64,000 nt of DNA from Micavibrio sp. (GCA_030824965.1 JAPJQV010000003.1:186001-250000); one strand, 5' to 3'. Shown: positions 1-7,958, numbered from the stretch's first letter. A program made the numbers and translations. The notes: a model not told the origin generated them from the letters alone.

Positions 1-1116
1 GCCGATGCCGCCCATGACAGCGCCAAAACCGGCGCGTTTCAGAATGGCGCCTTTGTCTTCTTTCCATTCATTTGCCAAGGACCAGACAATCTCGCCCTGC
101 GCTACATGTTTAATACCAAACCATGAACCCTTGACCATATCCTTTCCAAGATAAGCTGCCTTGTTGAAAAACCCTTCAAGTTGCGGCTTTTCGTCATTGT
201 TTTTCGATTTGCGGTATTCCTTGATGATATTACCTGTCACGACCGAAGCCAACGCACCGCCAGCCAGCGCCGTTCCGAAAGAAGCGCCTGCCGAAGCCGT
301 AACAAGCGCTTTGGCCGCCATACCGGCCGGAAGGCTCGCAGCCATCTGGGCCAGAACTTCCGGCGTCAATTTTTTAACGGTTTCCCATGTCCTGGCACGG
401 ATTTCAGGATCTTTTAGTGATTGGCTCGCCGTTTTAATCCGGCTGAAAAGATTTGGTTTTTTTGTGATCTCGTCTTGGGAATTCTCGCGAACATACGCGC
501 GATAGGCTGCATCGGCGCGATGATTGGCGATCATTTCGGCAGGTTTGCTGAAAAGGCTGGATGTACCGGATTTAAGCGACGACCAAAGACTGCGCGTTGC
601 CGAAGCCGTGCCTGCGGCTACAGATACCGGTTTTTCTATAAAAGCCTTATGAAGACCGTCATAGGTTTTCATCCGGGGATAACGCGATGCGTCGATAGCC
701 GTGTCGAGGCCTGCTTTTGTCTGGTAAGCGGCCCTTTTCGTCCAGTCAACGGCCGTTTCACCTAATTTCGTTCCTGTGGCCGTTACGGCTTGGACGGCTT
801 TACCTTGCAGATTGGCAATACGTTCGCGCAGGGTTGGTTTTTCCGGAGCCTGATCGATCACCTGTTCCGATGCCGGAACGGACGGGCTGAAAAATTTTCT
901 AGCTGCCCAGTTTTTTAGGGATTGAGAGGTATCGGCGATTTTATCAACGAGAGATGGCTTGCCCGAATGTGGAAATCTTTTATCGACCGGCGCGGCCTGA
1001 AGATCTTCAAGGTCTTCTAAAGAAGGGACAGCGTCAGATAACTGCAGGTCTAAGACGTCTTTATCGGAGATTTCCTGGTTTTTATTCCAGAAACTCATTT
1101 TTGTTGCCAAATTCAT
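1..1116 (-). CDS. Unrecognised large protein, 5' part only (runs off left end)
   Basis: An open frame of 372 codons reads leftwards from ATG at 1116 and leaves the window with no stop, so the C-terminus is not seen. The start lies just after an AAGGTGTGAA stretch that resembles the start contexts of other genes in this locus. The N-terminus has no signal peptide and is polar and acidic (SDKDVLDLQLSDAVPSLEDL). The middle is rich in Ala, Lys and Thr. Around residues 275-310 there is a small-residue, Gly/Ala-rich apolar stretch (GMAAKALVTASAGASFGTAL) that could insert in a membrane. It is divergent from the Asn-rich secreted protein and sits at the edge of the Dot/Icm-type locus, so it may be a system-specific component or a secreted substrate. 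I do not recognise a family. Confidence 0.7.
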   Translation of the reverse strand, partial: MNLATKMSFWNKNQEISDKDVLDLQLSDAVPSLEDLEDLQAAPVDKRFPHSGKPSLVDKIADTSQSLKNWAARKFFSPSVPASEQVIDQAPEKPTLRERIANLQGKAVQAVTATGTKLGETAVDWTKRAAYQTKAGLDTAIDASRYPRMKTYDGLHKAFIEKPVSVAAGTASATRSLWSSLKSGTSSLFSKPAEMIANHRADAAYRAYVRENSQDEITKKPNLFSRIKTASQSLKDPEIRARTWETVKKLTPEVLAQMAASLPAGMAAKALVTASAGASFGTALAGGALASVVTGNIIKEYRKSKNNDEKPQLEGFFNKAAYLGKDMVKGSWFGIKHVAQGEIVWSLANEWKEDKGAILKRAGFGAVMGGIG

Positions 1117-1245
1117 TTTTCACACCTTGCTTTTTATTTGGGGTTACAAATATTACCCTCGTTCATTTTGGAAAGCCCCTTTTATGTACAAGATTAAAAA
1201 ATATTATGCAAACAAAAATCTTTACACTTTTTTAAATAATTTTTC

Positions 1246-1275
1246 TTGACATAATCTTGGGGTCAAGGGTACAAA
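1246..1275 (+). promoter_or_regulatory. Candidate promoter for the Asn-rich protein gene
   Basis: TTGACA at 1246-1251 is followed, 18 bases later, by TACAAA at 1270-1275. A GGGTGT motif lies about 25 bases further on (1298-1303). The 245-base divergent region 1117-1361 must also hold the promoter of the leftward gene, which I cannot place. Motif match only. Confidence 0.4.
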
Positions 1276-1361
1276 CCTTACAATTGAATGAAATAAGGGG
1301 TGTGGACCGGCAACGGTTGGCCTTATGAGAAATTTACAACCGTCTTTTGAAAGGACACAAT

Positions 1362-2654
1362 ATGTCAGCTTTGAAAAAACTTATGATATCTGCAACACCG
1401 TTTGCTCTCGCTTTCAGCGGTGCGGCTGATGCGCAATCCCTGCCAGGTTTGAGCGGTCCTATTTTAGTCGGCTCCCCTGGTACAGCCAATCCGATTTCTA
1501 CAACACCTTGCACAACACCTAGCCAAGGTTGTGACGATCCTGTCATTATTCCGCCGGATGAAGAAGAGCCGGGCGGTAACAACAATAATAACGAAAATAA
1601 CAACGAAAATAACAACGAGAATAATAACCACAATAACAACTCAAATACGAACAACAACCAAAACAATAACTCAAATACAAACAACAATAGCAATGAGAAT
1701 AACAACTCTAACGCTAATAATAATGCGAATGAGAACAACAACAATGCGACTGGTGGAACAGGTGTTGGCGTTGGTGTAGGTATTGGCCAAGGTGGAAATT
1801 CCAATGCCACAGGTGGTAACGGTTATGGCGGCGCAGGCGGTCAAGGTGGAGCCGGTGGTCAAGGTGGTACAGGTGGCAGCTCCTCAGCCACAGGTGGAAA
1901 TGCGACTGGTGGTTATTCCGGTGGCAACACGCTTTCCAATGGCGGCAACAGCCTGACGGGCGGTAACAATACATCGAACACAACGATCGGTCCGGTTGGT
2001 TCGACATCATCCGCAACTGGCGGTTCTGTCGGCAATCTTTCCACAGGCGCTTCGACATCATCTGCAACGGGTGGAACCAGCAATTCCGGTGGCAATACGC
2101 TTAATAACGGCTCTAACTCCGGTGGCAACACAATGTCCAACGGTTCCAGCTCTTCTTCGACAGGCGGTTCTTCCTCCTCGTCAAATGAAGGCAATAAAGT
2201 GTCCGGTAACTCCACCAATGTTACCTACAGCAACAGCAGCGTCTTCAAACAGGTTCGCCAGAACCCGGGTACGGCACCTGTATATGGTATTGCCTGCCAA
2301 GGTAATATTCAGGGTTCAACCGGTATTGCATCCGGTTCCGTCCAGACACGCTGGCAGGGTTGCGAAGCGACAGCTGCAGGCGTAACGCTTGCACAAACAA
2401 GCCGTTTCGTCGAGGACTGCAACCAGTCTTACCAAGTATATGCGGATGGAAGACTTGCAATGGCGGCAGGCAACAAATTCCTTGCTAAGGCTTTTGCTCA
2501 GAACATGATGCCGAAAGAAGAATGGTGTGCGGCGAACGTATCCGTTGGCTACAACAACTTCCAGCCACCGGCTGAGGTGCCGCCGGCAGCTCTGGTTCCT
2601 GTCGAGGCTGGTCGCGTTCAGCAGCAGGTACAATTACCGGCGCCAAGACGTTAA
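1362..2654 (+). CDS. Exported Asn-rich, Gly/Ser-rich low-complexity protein
   Basis: The ATG at 1362 is preceded by GAAAGGA and gives a clean signal peptide ending near AFSGAADAQS; a TTG 15 bases upstream lacks a ribosome site. The product is about 430 residues. After the signal comes a short Pro-containing segment and an acidic patch (DEEEPGG). Next is about 60 residues of almost pure Asn broken by Glu, His, Ser, Thr and Gln. About 170 residues of Gly/Ser/Thr repeats (SATGG, SGGNTL, SSSSTGG) follow. A more ordered C-terminal domain of about 130 residues has several Cys (IACQGN, QGCEAT, VEDCNQ, EEWCAAN). A terminator follows directly, so this is probably a single-gene unit. The layout suggests a flexible surface-exposed or secreted spacer with a C-terminal anchor or recognition domain. 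No family is recognised. Its place beside the secretion genes makes a surface role plausible but unproven. Confidence 0.85.
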   Translation: MSALKKLMISATPFALAFSGAADAQSLPGLSGPILVGSPGTANPISTTPCTTPSQGCDDPVIIPPDEEEPGGNNNNNENNNENNNENNNHNNNSNTNNNQNNNSNTNNNSNENNNSNANNNANENNNNATGGTGVGVGVGIGQGGNSNATGGNGYGGAGGQGGAGGQGGTGGSSSATGGNATGGYSGGNTLSNGGNSLTGGNNTSNTTIGPVGSTSSATGGSVGNLSTGASTSSATGGTSNSGGNTLNNGSNSGGNTMSNGSSSSSTGGSSSSSNEGNKVSGNSTNVTYSNSSVFKQVRQNPGTAPVYGIACQGNIQGSTGIASGSVQTRWQGCEATAAGVTLAQTSRFVEDCNQSYQVYADGRLAMAAGNKFLAKAFAQNMMPKEEWCAANVSVGYNNFQPPAEVPPAALVPVEAGRVQQQVQLPAPRR

Positions 2655-2677
2655 TAAAGTCTAGAGAATAAACGAAG

Positions 2678-2706
2678 AAAGCCGGCTCTTTCGCCGGCTT
2701 TTTTTG
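2678..2706 (+). terminator. Rho-independent terminator after the Asn-rich protein
   Basis: Perfect stem GCCGGC / GCCGGC with loop TCTTTC (2681-2698), flanked by AAA on the left and seven T on the right. It lies 24 bases past the stop codon at 2654. Confidence 0.9.
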
Positions 2707-2726
2707 AAAGTTTTTCAAGGTCACCA

Positions 2727-3368
2727 ATGCGTAATTCGAGTTATTTCTCAGCTCTTGCCATAATGGGCGTCGCTACAGGATCTTCTCCTGCAGCAGCGCA
2801 GGTTTCGCCTGCTGCCGTAAGCTATGATTTGTCCGATCAGGCGCGGTTTGCATGTGAGGCGATGCTTAACAAAGGCGAGCCAAATCTCGTTATCATGGAT
2901 AAAAATCAAGGTGAATTGATTCTGACTAAGAATTGCAAAATTGTCGATAAATCCCCTGCCTTGTACGGCAAAGGAAAGGGCGAAAGTGAAATCGCCGATC
3001 CCGATACGACTCCTGCCGGTATCTTTCACATGAAAGAACATGACGTCGACCCGAGAGATTACGAAGGCGGAAAGGTCTTGGCGTTTCTGATCAATAGAAA
3101 AGCGAGCTATGTCATTCACCCGACTTATCAGCATTTGCCGCAGCAGCGGCGCGATCAGCGGCTAGCAAGTCCGACCCCCGATGATAACGCCATTTCTTTT
3201 GGCTGCATCAATATACCGACCCCTTTTTATAAGTTGACAGTTTCTTTTTTAAAGGCAAATCAAACTGAACGGATCGGTGCTTCAGGGCCGGTCATTGAAT
3301 TGCCCAAGCTTGTTATCCTGCCGAAGAACCGCGATTTCAAAGTCACGGCATCAACCCTCGGTTTTTAA
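2727..3368 (+). CDS. L,D-transpeptidase-like (YkuD fold) exported protein
   Basis: 213 residues with an N-terminal export signal (cleavage likely after SSPAAAQ). The body matches the YkuD pattern: TPAGIF near residues 91-96, a His-containing strand (SYVIHPTYQH), then the catalytic-type signature SFGCINIP with Cys160. YkuD enzymes cross-link peptidoglycan stems in the periplasm through this Cys; related proteins cleave other amide bonds. AAGGT precedes the ATG. It lies just after a terminator and before a promoter-led lipoprotein gene, at the start of the Dot/Icm-type locus. A role in remodelling the wall around the secretion channel is an inference. The stretch between the His and Cys is longer than in the classical motif, so the exact active-site assignment is not certain. 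Confidence 0.75.
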   Translation: MRNSSYFSALAIMGVATGSSPAAAQVSPAAVSYDLSDQARFACEAMLNKGEPNLVIMDKNQGELILTKNCKIVDKSPALYGKGKGESEIADPDTTPAGIFHMKEHDVDPRDYEGGKVLAFLINRKASYVIHPTYQHLPQQRRDQRLASPTPDDNAISFGCINIPTPFYKLTVSFLKANQTERIGASGPVIELPKLVILPKNRDFKVTASTLGF

Positions 3369-3379
3369 CCGAAAATTAA

Positions 3380-3408
3380 TTGACATAACTGTTAAGTTCA
3401 TTTATGGT
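3380..3408 (+). promoter_or_regulatory. Candidate sigma70-type promoter for the lipoprotein gene
   Basis: TTGACA at 3380-3385, 17-base spacer, TATGGT at 3403-3408. The gene's AGAGGA ribosome site at about 3417-3422 and its ATG at 3431 follow at normal distances. Confidence 0.55.
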
Positions 3409-3430
3409 TTTCCAAATAGAGGATCAATAT

Positions 3431-3928
3431 ATGAAAAACGGTTTTATTTATGCTGCGGCTATGGCTGTAACGCCTTTTCTGGCAGGTTGCCAAACGACGA
3501 AATCATTAAATAATACAACATGCCAGCAGATTGACGGTCGTTCCGGCAAAGGCATCTTTCAGGGAATCCTACCCGGATATAAAATTTCAAAACCGAATAG
3601 TCCTTGCATATTCTCGCAATATTTCATGGAAAATGTCGATCAGTTGAAAGTGCGCGGCAACGATAAGAACTATTTGATGATGGGGCGCATTATCGACGAC
3701 TACCAAATGCTCAAAGACGATAACTCCGGCAATGCAAAAAAAGCCTTGGCAATGATCGACCAGAGAATGGCGGCGCGCGGCGTTACAATGGAAAGTATTG
3801 AAGCAGCCTACGAAAAATACAAACCGCGTGAAATTTCCCCAGAACGCCACGAAGCTGCCTGTACTGTGAAGGAAATTGAGGTGATGGGTCAGATCGAACG
3901 CCGGCGGACCTGCCCTGCGGGACCCTAG
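3431..3928 (+). CDS. Small lipoprotein of unknown function
   Basis: The start is set at ATG 3431 because AGAGGA lies 8 bases upstream and because it gives a textbook lipoprotein signal, with LAGC placing the lipidated Cys at residue 20; an upstream in-frame ATG at 3404 falls inside the promoter. The product is 165 residues. The mature part has four further Cys (TTCQQ, NSPCIF, EAACTV, RRTCPAG) that could form disulfides, and a helical centre. No family is recognised. The position between the L,D-transpeptidase-like gene and the DsbC-like gene suggests an envelope component of the secretion locus. The Cys content fits the presence of a disulfide-handling protein next door. Confidence 0.8.
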   Translation: MKNGFIYAAAMAVTPFLAGCQTTKSLNNTTCQQIDGRSGKGIFQGILPGYKISKPNSPCIFSQYFMENVDQLKVRGNDKNYLMMGRIIDDYQMLKDDNSGNAKKALAMIDQRMAARGVTMESIEAAYEKYKPREISPERHEAACTVKEIEVMGQIERRRTCPAGP

Positions 3929-4002
3929 ATCGGGTCACCAAAACTCTTTCAAAGTCGCCAGTCCTCGCATAAACTACACATCCAATGAACCAAGGGTGTT
4001 TT

Positions 4003-4848
4003 ATGCGCGTAATTGCCGTTCTTCCGGTCCTTCTGGCCGTATGTCTGATTTTTTCTCCTTTAAGCGCTCGCGCAGCAGATCCCGAATTGCCGGAACTTCT
4101 AAAGGGCTTGCAGGCGCAAGGCGTTACATTTCGTTATCTCGGAGGTGATCAGGGCTTAAATGGCTGGGTCGGTTTCAAAGATGGAATCCAGCAATATTTT
4201 TATGTGACACCGGATCGCCAAGGCATTGTCAGCGGGCAGCTGCTGAATAATAAGGGTGATCAGGTCACATTGCGCCAGATTTCCCAGCTTCGCGAGAAAG
4301 ACCCTGAAGTCGACAAGCTGGCAATTCCTGCTTTAGCCAAGAAAGAACAGGCTGTTTCTCCGAATTCGGCTAAAAAAGATGCGCCTTCAAAAGCGCAGCA
4401 ATTCTACGCCGAGACACAATCTGCTGGTTGGGTCGCCCTCGGAAGTAAGGATGCGCCGGCTATATACAGTTTTATCGATCCTCAATGTCCGCATTGCCAC
4501 GATATGATCGACGATTTCAGGAAATCAGGCTTGCTCGATAAAGGTCAGATACAGCTGCGTCTTATTCCGGTCGGTTTGATGAACGAGCAAAGCCTGAAAC
4601 AGGCGGCCAATCTTTTGGCATCTAAAAATCCGGCGGCGGATCTCTATAAACATCTCGATGGCGATACGGAAATCTTGTTGACCGATAAAGAACCGAATAC
4701 GCAAAACGTTCAGCGCAACATGGTTTTGATGCAAAGCTGGAAGCTCGATGTTACGCCGTTCAGCGTTTATAAAAATAAAACCGGTGAAATCAAAATCTTG
4801 CGCGGACGCCCGAGCGATCTAAAAACTCTCGCCGCAGACCTGAAATAA
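4003..4848 (+). CDS. DsbC/DsbG-like thiol:disulfide interchange protein
   Basis: The start at ATG 4003 follows AAGGGTGTTTT and leads into a clear signal peptide (VCLIFSPLSARAA); an upstream ATG at 3985 would include the ribosome site. The product is 281 residues. Residues about 30-110 resemble a DsbC-type dimerisation region. A Lys/Ala-rich linker follows, then a thioredoxin fold with the active-site motif CPHC at residues 162-165 and a cis-Pro region near DVTPFSVY. DsbC/G proteins shuffle or protect disulfides in the periplasm. IncI-type conjugation systems also encode such a protein (TrbB), so a dedicated folding helper for the Cys-containing exported proteins of this locus is likely. The 17-base gap to the next gene suggests cotranscription. 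Confidence 0.85.
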   Translation: MRVIAVLPVLLAVCLIFSPLSARAADPELPELLKGLQAQGVTFRYLGGDQGLNGWVGFKDGIQQYFYVTPDRQGIVSGQLLNNKGDQVTLRQISQLREKDPEVDKLAIPALAKKEQAVSPNSAKKDAPSKAQQFYAETQSAGWVALGSKDAPAIYSFIDPQCPHCHDMIDDFRKSGLLDKGQIQLRLIPVGLMNEQSLKQAANLLASKNPAADLYKHLDGDTEILLTDKEPNTQNVQRNMVLMQSWKLDVTPFSVYKNKTGEIKILRGRPSDLKTLAADLK

Positions 4849-4865
4849 CAAAACGAATTTATAGC

Positions 4866-5879
4866 ATGGACACAAAATCACTTTTTCTTACTCAGGTTTT
4901 AGAGAGACTGGCAGCGCCGCTTGTCGCCGCGATCAGCGAGGTATCGGTGCGCAATATGATGGTGCCGGACCCCGCCCAGCCCGGGGCAATGCGTCCGGAA
5001 GCCGAGCAGGTCGCAGGGCTTTTGACCAAAGCAACGCAGATGAGCATCGGGCTTTCCAATCTGGTCGATGCTGCCTTGCCGGAAAATGAAGCCGATTCCA
5101 TGCGTTTGGCGCTTACTACTTTATCTTCGCCGTTGATTGCCAATCTCTATCGACTGACAGGCCGCGTGCCGAGCGATAACGAGCTTGACCGTATCATGGC
5201 GGCGATGAATTCGGTCATCACCTATTCCGATCATTTCGTGACGGCAGGCGATGCCAATGCCCGTATGCAACACATGGATACCGATTTCTTTCCGGTCGAT
5301 ACCCATCAGATTACTCTGCAGTATATGAATGTCTTGCTGCCGGCAGTAAATTCCATCATGGCCTATTCTTTCGGCCAGCCGGAAAAGAAACTCGTTCAGG
5401 ACGTAACTGAACGTCTAGTCCGGGAAGCGAAAACTTTTCGCCAAAATATTTTTCCCGAACTAAACGAAAGGGAAGCGGCACGCGCAGAGCTTGCGGTCTT
5501 ACGCATGGCGGCGCTGATTTACAGCCAGTGCCATTTCGCCGAAATGGCGAAATTGATGGCGACCGAAGAACAGGCGCGCCAAGGTTTGGCCCCAGCGATG
5601 AATACCCTGTGGCAGGCTTTTGGTCTCCGACTGCAAATGCTCGAAGTCGTAGCCGAAGCTTTAGTACCGGGCGCCAAATCGAAACGCGGCACTTCCTCTT
5701 CTTCATCAAAAGCCCCGGAAGTCGAGAAACCGATTCAGCAAATGCCGCCCGAAGCAATTACGCCTCCGGCAGCGGATGAAGTCCCTAAAGCACCGCCATC
5801 CGTATCTGTGCCTTCGGCCGGAAATGCAACCAATGCCTCCTCCAATCCTATGTCGTTTTTTGCGAAGAAAACATCATGA
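4866..5879 (+). CDS. Unrecognised protein of the secretion locus
   Basis: 337 residues with no signal peptide and no clear transmembrane segment. The first 270 residues look all-helical with regular apolar spacing. The tail is Ser-rich, then Pro/Ala-rich (residues about 277-330: SSSSSK, PPEAITPP, APPSVSVP), and ends in MSFFAKKTS. The stop TGA lies 10 bases before the start of the lytic transglycosylase gene, and the upstream DsbC-like gene ends 17 bases before it, so the three are probably one transcript. I do not recognise a family. A cytoplasmic accessory or adaptor role in the secretion system is a guess based only on position. Confidence 0.75.
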   Translation: MDTKSLFLTQVLERLAAPLVAAISEVSVRNMMVPDPAQPGAMRPEAEQVAGLLTKATQMSIGLSNLVDAALPENEADSMRLALTTLSSPLIANLYRLTGRVPSDNELDRIMAAMNSVITYSDHFVTAGDANARMQHMDTDFFPVDTHQITLQYMNVLLPAVNSIMAYSFGQPEKKLVQDVTERLVREAKTFRQNIFPELNEREAARAELAVLRMAALIYSQCHFAEMAKLMATEEQARQGLAPAMNTLWQAFGLRLQMLEVVAEALVPGAKSKRGTSSSSSKAPEVEKPIQQMPPEAITPPAADEVPKAPPSVSVPSAGNATNASSNPMSFFAKKTS

Positions 5880-5889
5880 GTAAAATAAG

Positions 5890-6309
5890 ATGAGTAAAAT
5901 TCTGGCGGCATGTCTCATGATGGCGTCGCAAACTTATTCAGTACCGCCTGCGGTAATGGTTGGCATCATGCAGGTAGAAGGCGGGCGCGTCGGGCAGCAG
6001 GTATTGAATACCAACGGCAGTTATGATCTAGGGCCAATGCAGATCAATACGATCTGGGTGCCGAAGCTTGCGGGGTATTGGGGTGTCGATCATGCGACGG
6101 CAAAAAGATGGATCCGCGACGATCCTTGCACGAACATGGGCGTGTCAGCTTGGATTTTACGCCGTCACATGAACGAGACGGGGTCCTTGTCAAAGGCTAT
6201 CGCTTATTACCATTCCCGCACACCCTCCCTTGGATATTCCTACAAGAACCGGGTTGTATCGGCGATGCGTAAAAACGGTTTAATCAGGAATACGCCCAAA
6301 ACCCGCTGA
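5890..6309 (+). CDS. VirB1-like lytic transglycosylase
   Basis: 139 residues with an SLT-type lysozyme-like fold: the catalytic Glu is Glu30 in IMQVEGG, followed by YDLGPMQINT, the usual Gly-Pro-Met-Gln-Ile-Asn motif, and later AIAYYHS. Such enzymes cut glycan strands so that type IV secretion or conjugation machines can cross the wall (VirB1, TrbN). No cleavable signal peptide is obvious; residues 1-12 are apolar. Two near-identical ATGAGTAAAAT stretches occur at 5876 and 5890. The first opens only five codons before a stop, so 5890 is the start. It is tightly linked to the gene upstream. Confidence 0.88.
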   Translation: MSKILAACLMMASQTYSVPPAVMVGIMQVEGGRVGQQVLNTNGSYDLGPMQINTIWVPKLAGYWGVDHATAKRWIRDDPCTNMGVSAWILRRHMNETGSLSKAIAYYHSRTPSLGYSYKNRVVSAMRKNGLIRNTPKTR

Positions 6310-6339
6310 ACTTTTTTGCGATGCGGCCATTGGTAGGCA

Positions 6340-7251
6340 ATGACTACACTGCCAATAATCAAATCCGACTGTCTCGTTATCGGCGGCGGGCCGGCAGGGC
6401 TTACGGCCGCGATATATCTGGCAAGATTTCGTCGCCATGTCGTTGTGGTGGATGAGGGGAAAAGCCGCGCCCGCTATATCAAAACCAGCTATAATTATCC
6501 CGGTTTTACGCATGGTATTCAGGGTGAGCAATTATTAATCAATCTAAGGACCCAAGCTAGTGAATTCGGCGCAGAAATTGTTACGGGTAAAATAGAGTCG
6601 CTCGAAAAAGAAGAAGGCGGGTTTATCGCTCAGAGTGAAAGCCATATCTTTAAAGCCCCGAAAGTGCTGCTGGCGACAGGTGTTGTCGATGAAAAGCCGG
6701 AGCTGGCGGATATGGACGACTTTATCTATGAAGGTGCGGTGCGTTTCTGCCCGATTTGCGACGGGTTTGAAGCAAGCGATAAAAAAATCGGCATACTTGG
6801 GCCTTTAAAACACATTATCCCGAAAGCCTTGTTTTTGAGAACATATAGTGCCGATATATGGATGTTTCCGACCGATACGGCAGAATTACAGTCGGAAGAT
6901 GAGATCAAATTGCGCGATGCTGGAATTGCCGCGCCTAAATGCTGTGCGATAAGAATTAAAGCAAGCGACCGCAATGTGGCAGTTATTCTCAATGACGGGA
7001 GATGCATTGAGGTGGATGTCCTTTATCCGGCTATGGGCGCCAATCCCAGATCGAAGCTGGCCATAGACTTAGGGGCCGGGCATAATGAAGCCGATTGCCT
7101 GATCGCCGATTCTCATCAGCAAACCTCCGTTCCGGGACTTTATATCGCCGGAGACCTGACAACCGATCTTTCGCAAATCAGCGTTGCGGCAGGGCAGGCG
7201 GCAATTGCGGCAACCCATATCCACAATTCTCTGACGCGAAATGTCCGTTGA
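6340..7251 (+). CDS. Thioredoxin-reductase-like FAD/NAD(P) oxidoreductase
   Basis: 303 residues, the usual length of a TrxB-type flavoprotein. The FAD-binding GGGPAG is at residues 15-20, the redox-active-type CxxC is CPIC at 137-140 followed by DGFE, and the C-terminal FAD motif is GLYIAGDL. The pyridine-nucleotide loop (IGILGPLKH) departs from the usual GxGxxA, so its electron donor is uncertain. Thioredoxin reductases reduce thioredoxins with NADPH in the cytoplasm. This copy lies inside the secretion locus, far from trxA (32267). It may serve a dedicated thiol partner or detoxify thiols or peroxides. The start ATG 6340 lies 31 bases after the transglycosylase stop. Confidence 0.85.
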   Translation: MTTLPIIKSDCLVIGGGPAGLTAAIYLARFRRHVVVVDEGKSRARYIKTSYNYPGFTHGIQGEQLLINLRTQASEFGAEIVTGKIESLEKEEGGFIAQSESHIFKAPKVLLATGVVDEKPELADMDDFIYEGAVRFCPICDGFEASDKKIGILGPLKHIIPKALFLRTYSADIWMFPTDTAELQSEDEIKLRDAGIAAPKCCAIRIKASDRNVAVILNDGRCIEVDVLYPAMGANPRSKLAIDLGAGHNEADCLIADSHQQTSVPGLYIAGDLTTDLSQISVAAGQAAIAATHIHNSLTRNVR

Positions 7252-7406
7252 TTTATTGTAACTTCCTGAAATACATAATAAATAAACCCTTGTTCTGCTA
7301 AACTGTTCTGATAAGATAACGCGGCTTTCCGGCAGAGGGCGCGTCATGGCGTTTTTAAAGTCAAACGAAAGCTGGAATAACAAGAATTTAAGGGTGTATT
7401 TCCAAG

Positions 7407-7958
7407 ATGATATCCCATCGTTTCATACCGTTCTTTCTGGTCGCGGCATCCTTAGGGCTTGCTTCTTGCGCCGATACGACGGTTCGCGTCAAAGATCCGC
7501 AACTTGTCGCCACCCCTGATAAGGTAGATGCTATGCTGGCACAAGCCGCCGATAAAGCCGCATCATCGCTGGAGACTTTGGCGGCGGTTGAACAGAAAAG
7601 AACGCCTTCCGCTTCGATTGCCCCGGTTACCGGCGCGCCGCCTGAATTAATGCGTGCGATCACTATCAACTGGATCGGCCCTGCAGACCAGATCATCAAT
7701 ACGCTGGCCAACCGCGCCGGTTATAAATTTCAAGTTTTGGGAGAAATACCCTCAACGCCTGTCGTGGTTTCCATCGACGTTACAAACCAGCCTTTGATCG
7801 AAGTTTTGCGCTCTGTCGGATTGCAACTTGGGGCCCGCGCCGACGTGCGCGTTGATTCTGCTGCCCAAAGAATTGAGCTTATGTATGCGCCTACAACAGG
7901 TGTTGGTGACGTAATAAATCCGTTGCCGATGGATGGCTTTAGGGTTCAGACACAGTGA
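7407..7958 (+). CDS. dotD: DotD/TraH-like type IVB secretion lipoprotein
   Basis: 183 residues with a lipoprotein signal (lipobox LASC, Cys21). After a helical linker, residues 90-170 form the secretin-N0-like DotD fold: INWIGPADQIINTLANRAGY, then a strand pair, then PLIEVLRSVGLQLG. DotD is an outer-membrane lipoprotein that with DotC brings DotH to the outer membrane in the Dot/Icm core complex. The next gene begins on its stop codon (GTGA overlap), and dotC and dotB follow, which is the classical dotDCB order. A GGGTGT motif at 7393-7398 lies before the start. The 155 bases before the gene show no convincing promoter. Confidence 0.9.
   Translation: MISHRFIPFFLVAASLGLASCADTTVRVKDPQLVATPDKVDAMLAQAADKAASSLETLAAVEQKRTPSASIAPVTGAPPELMRAITINWIGPADQIINTLANRAGYKFQVLGEIPSTPVVVSIDVTNQPLIEVLRSVGLQLGARADVRVDSAAQRIELMYAPTTGVGDVINPLPMDGFRVQTQ

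Noticed and set aside
1300..1350. A 16-codon leader-like frame starting GTG at 1300 and ending TGA just before the Asn-rich gene's ribosome site
   Set aside because: The position is suggestive of a leader peptide, but there is no run of regulatory codons, no attenuator hairpins and no separate ribosome site; chance is sufficient.
1334..2218. Long open frames on the minus strand opposite the Asn-rich gene
   Set aside because: They are shadows of the AAC/AAT and GGT/TCC repeats (Leu-, Phe- and Val-rich low-complexity translations) and have no ribosome sites or domain features.
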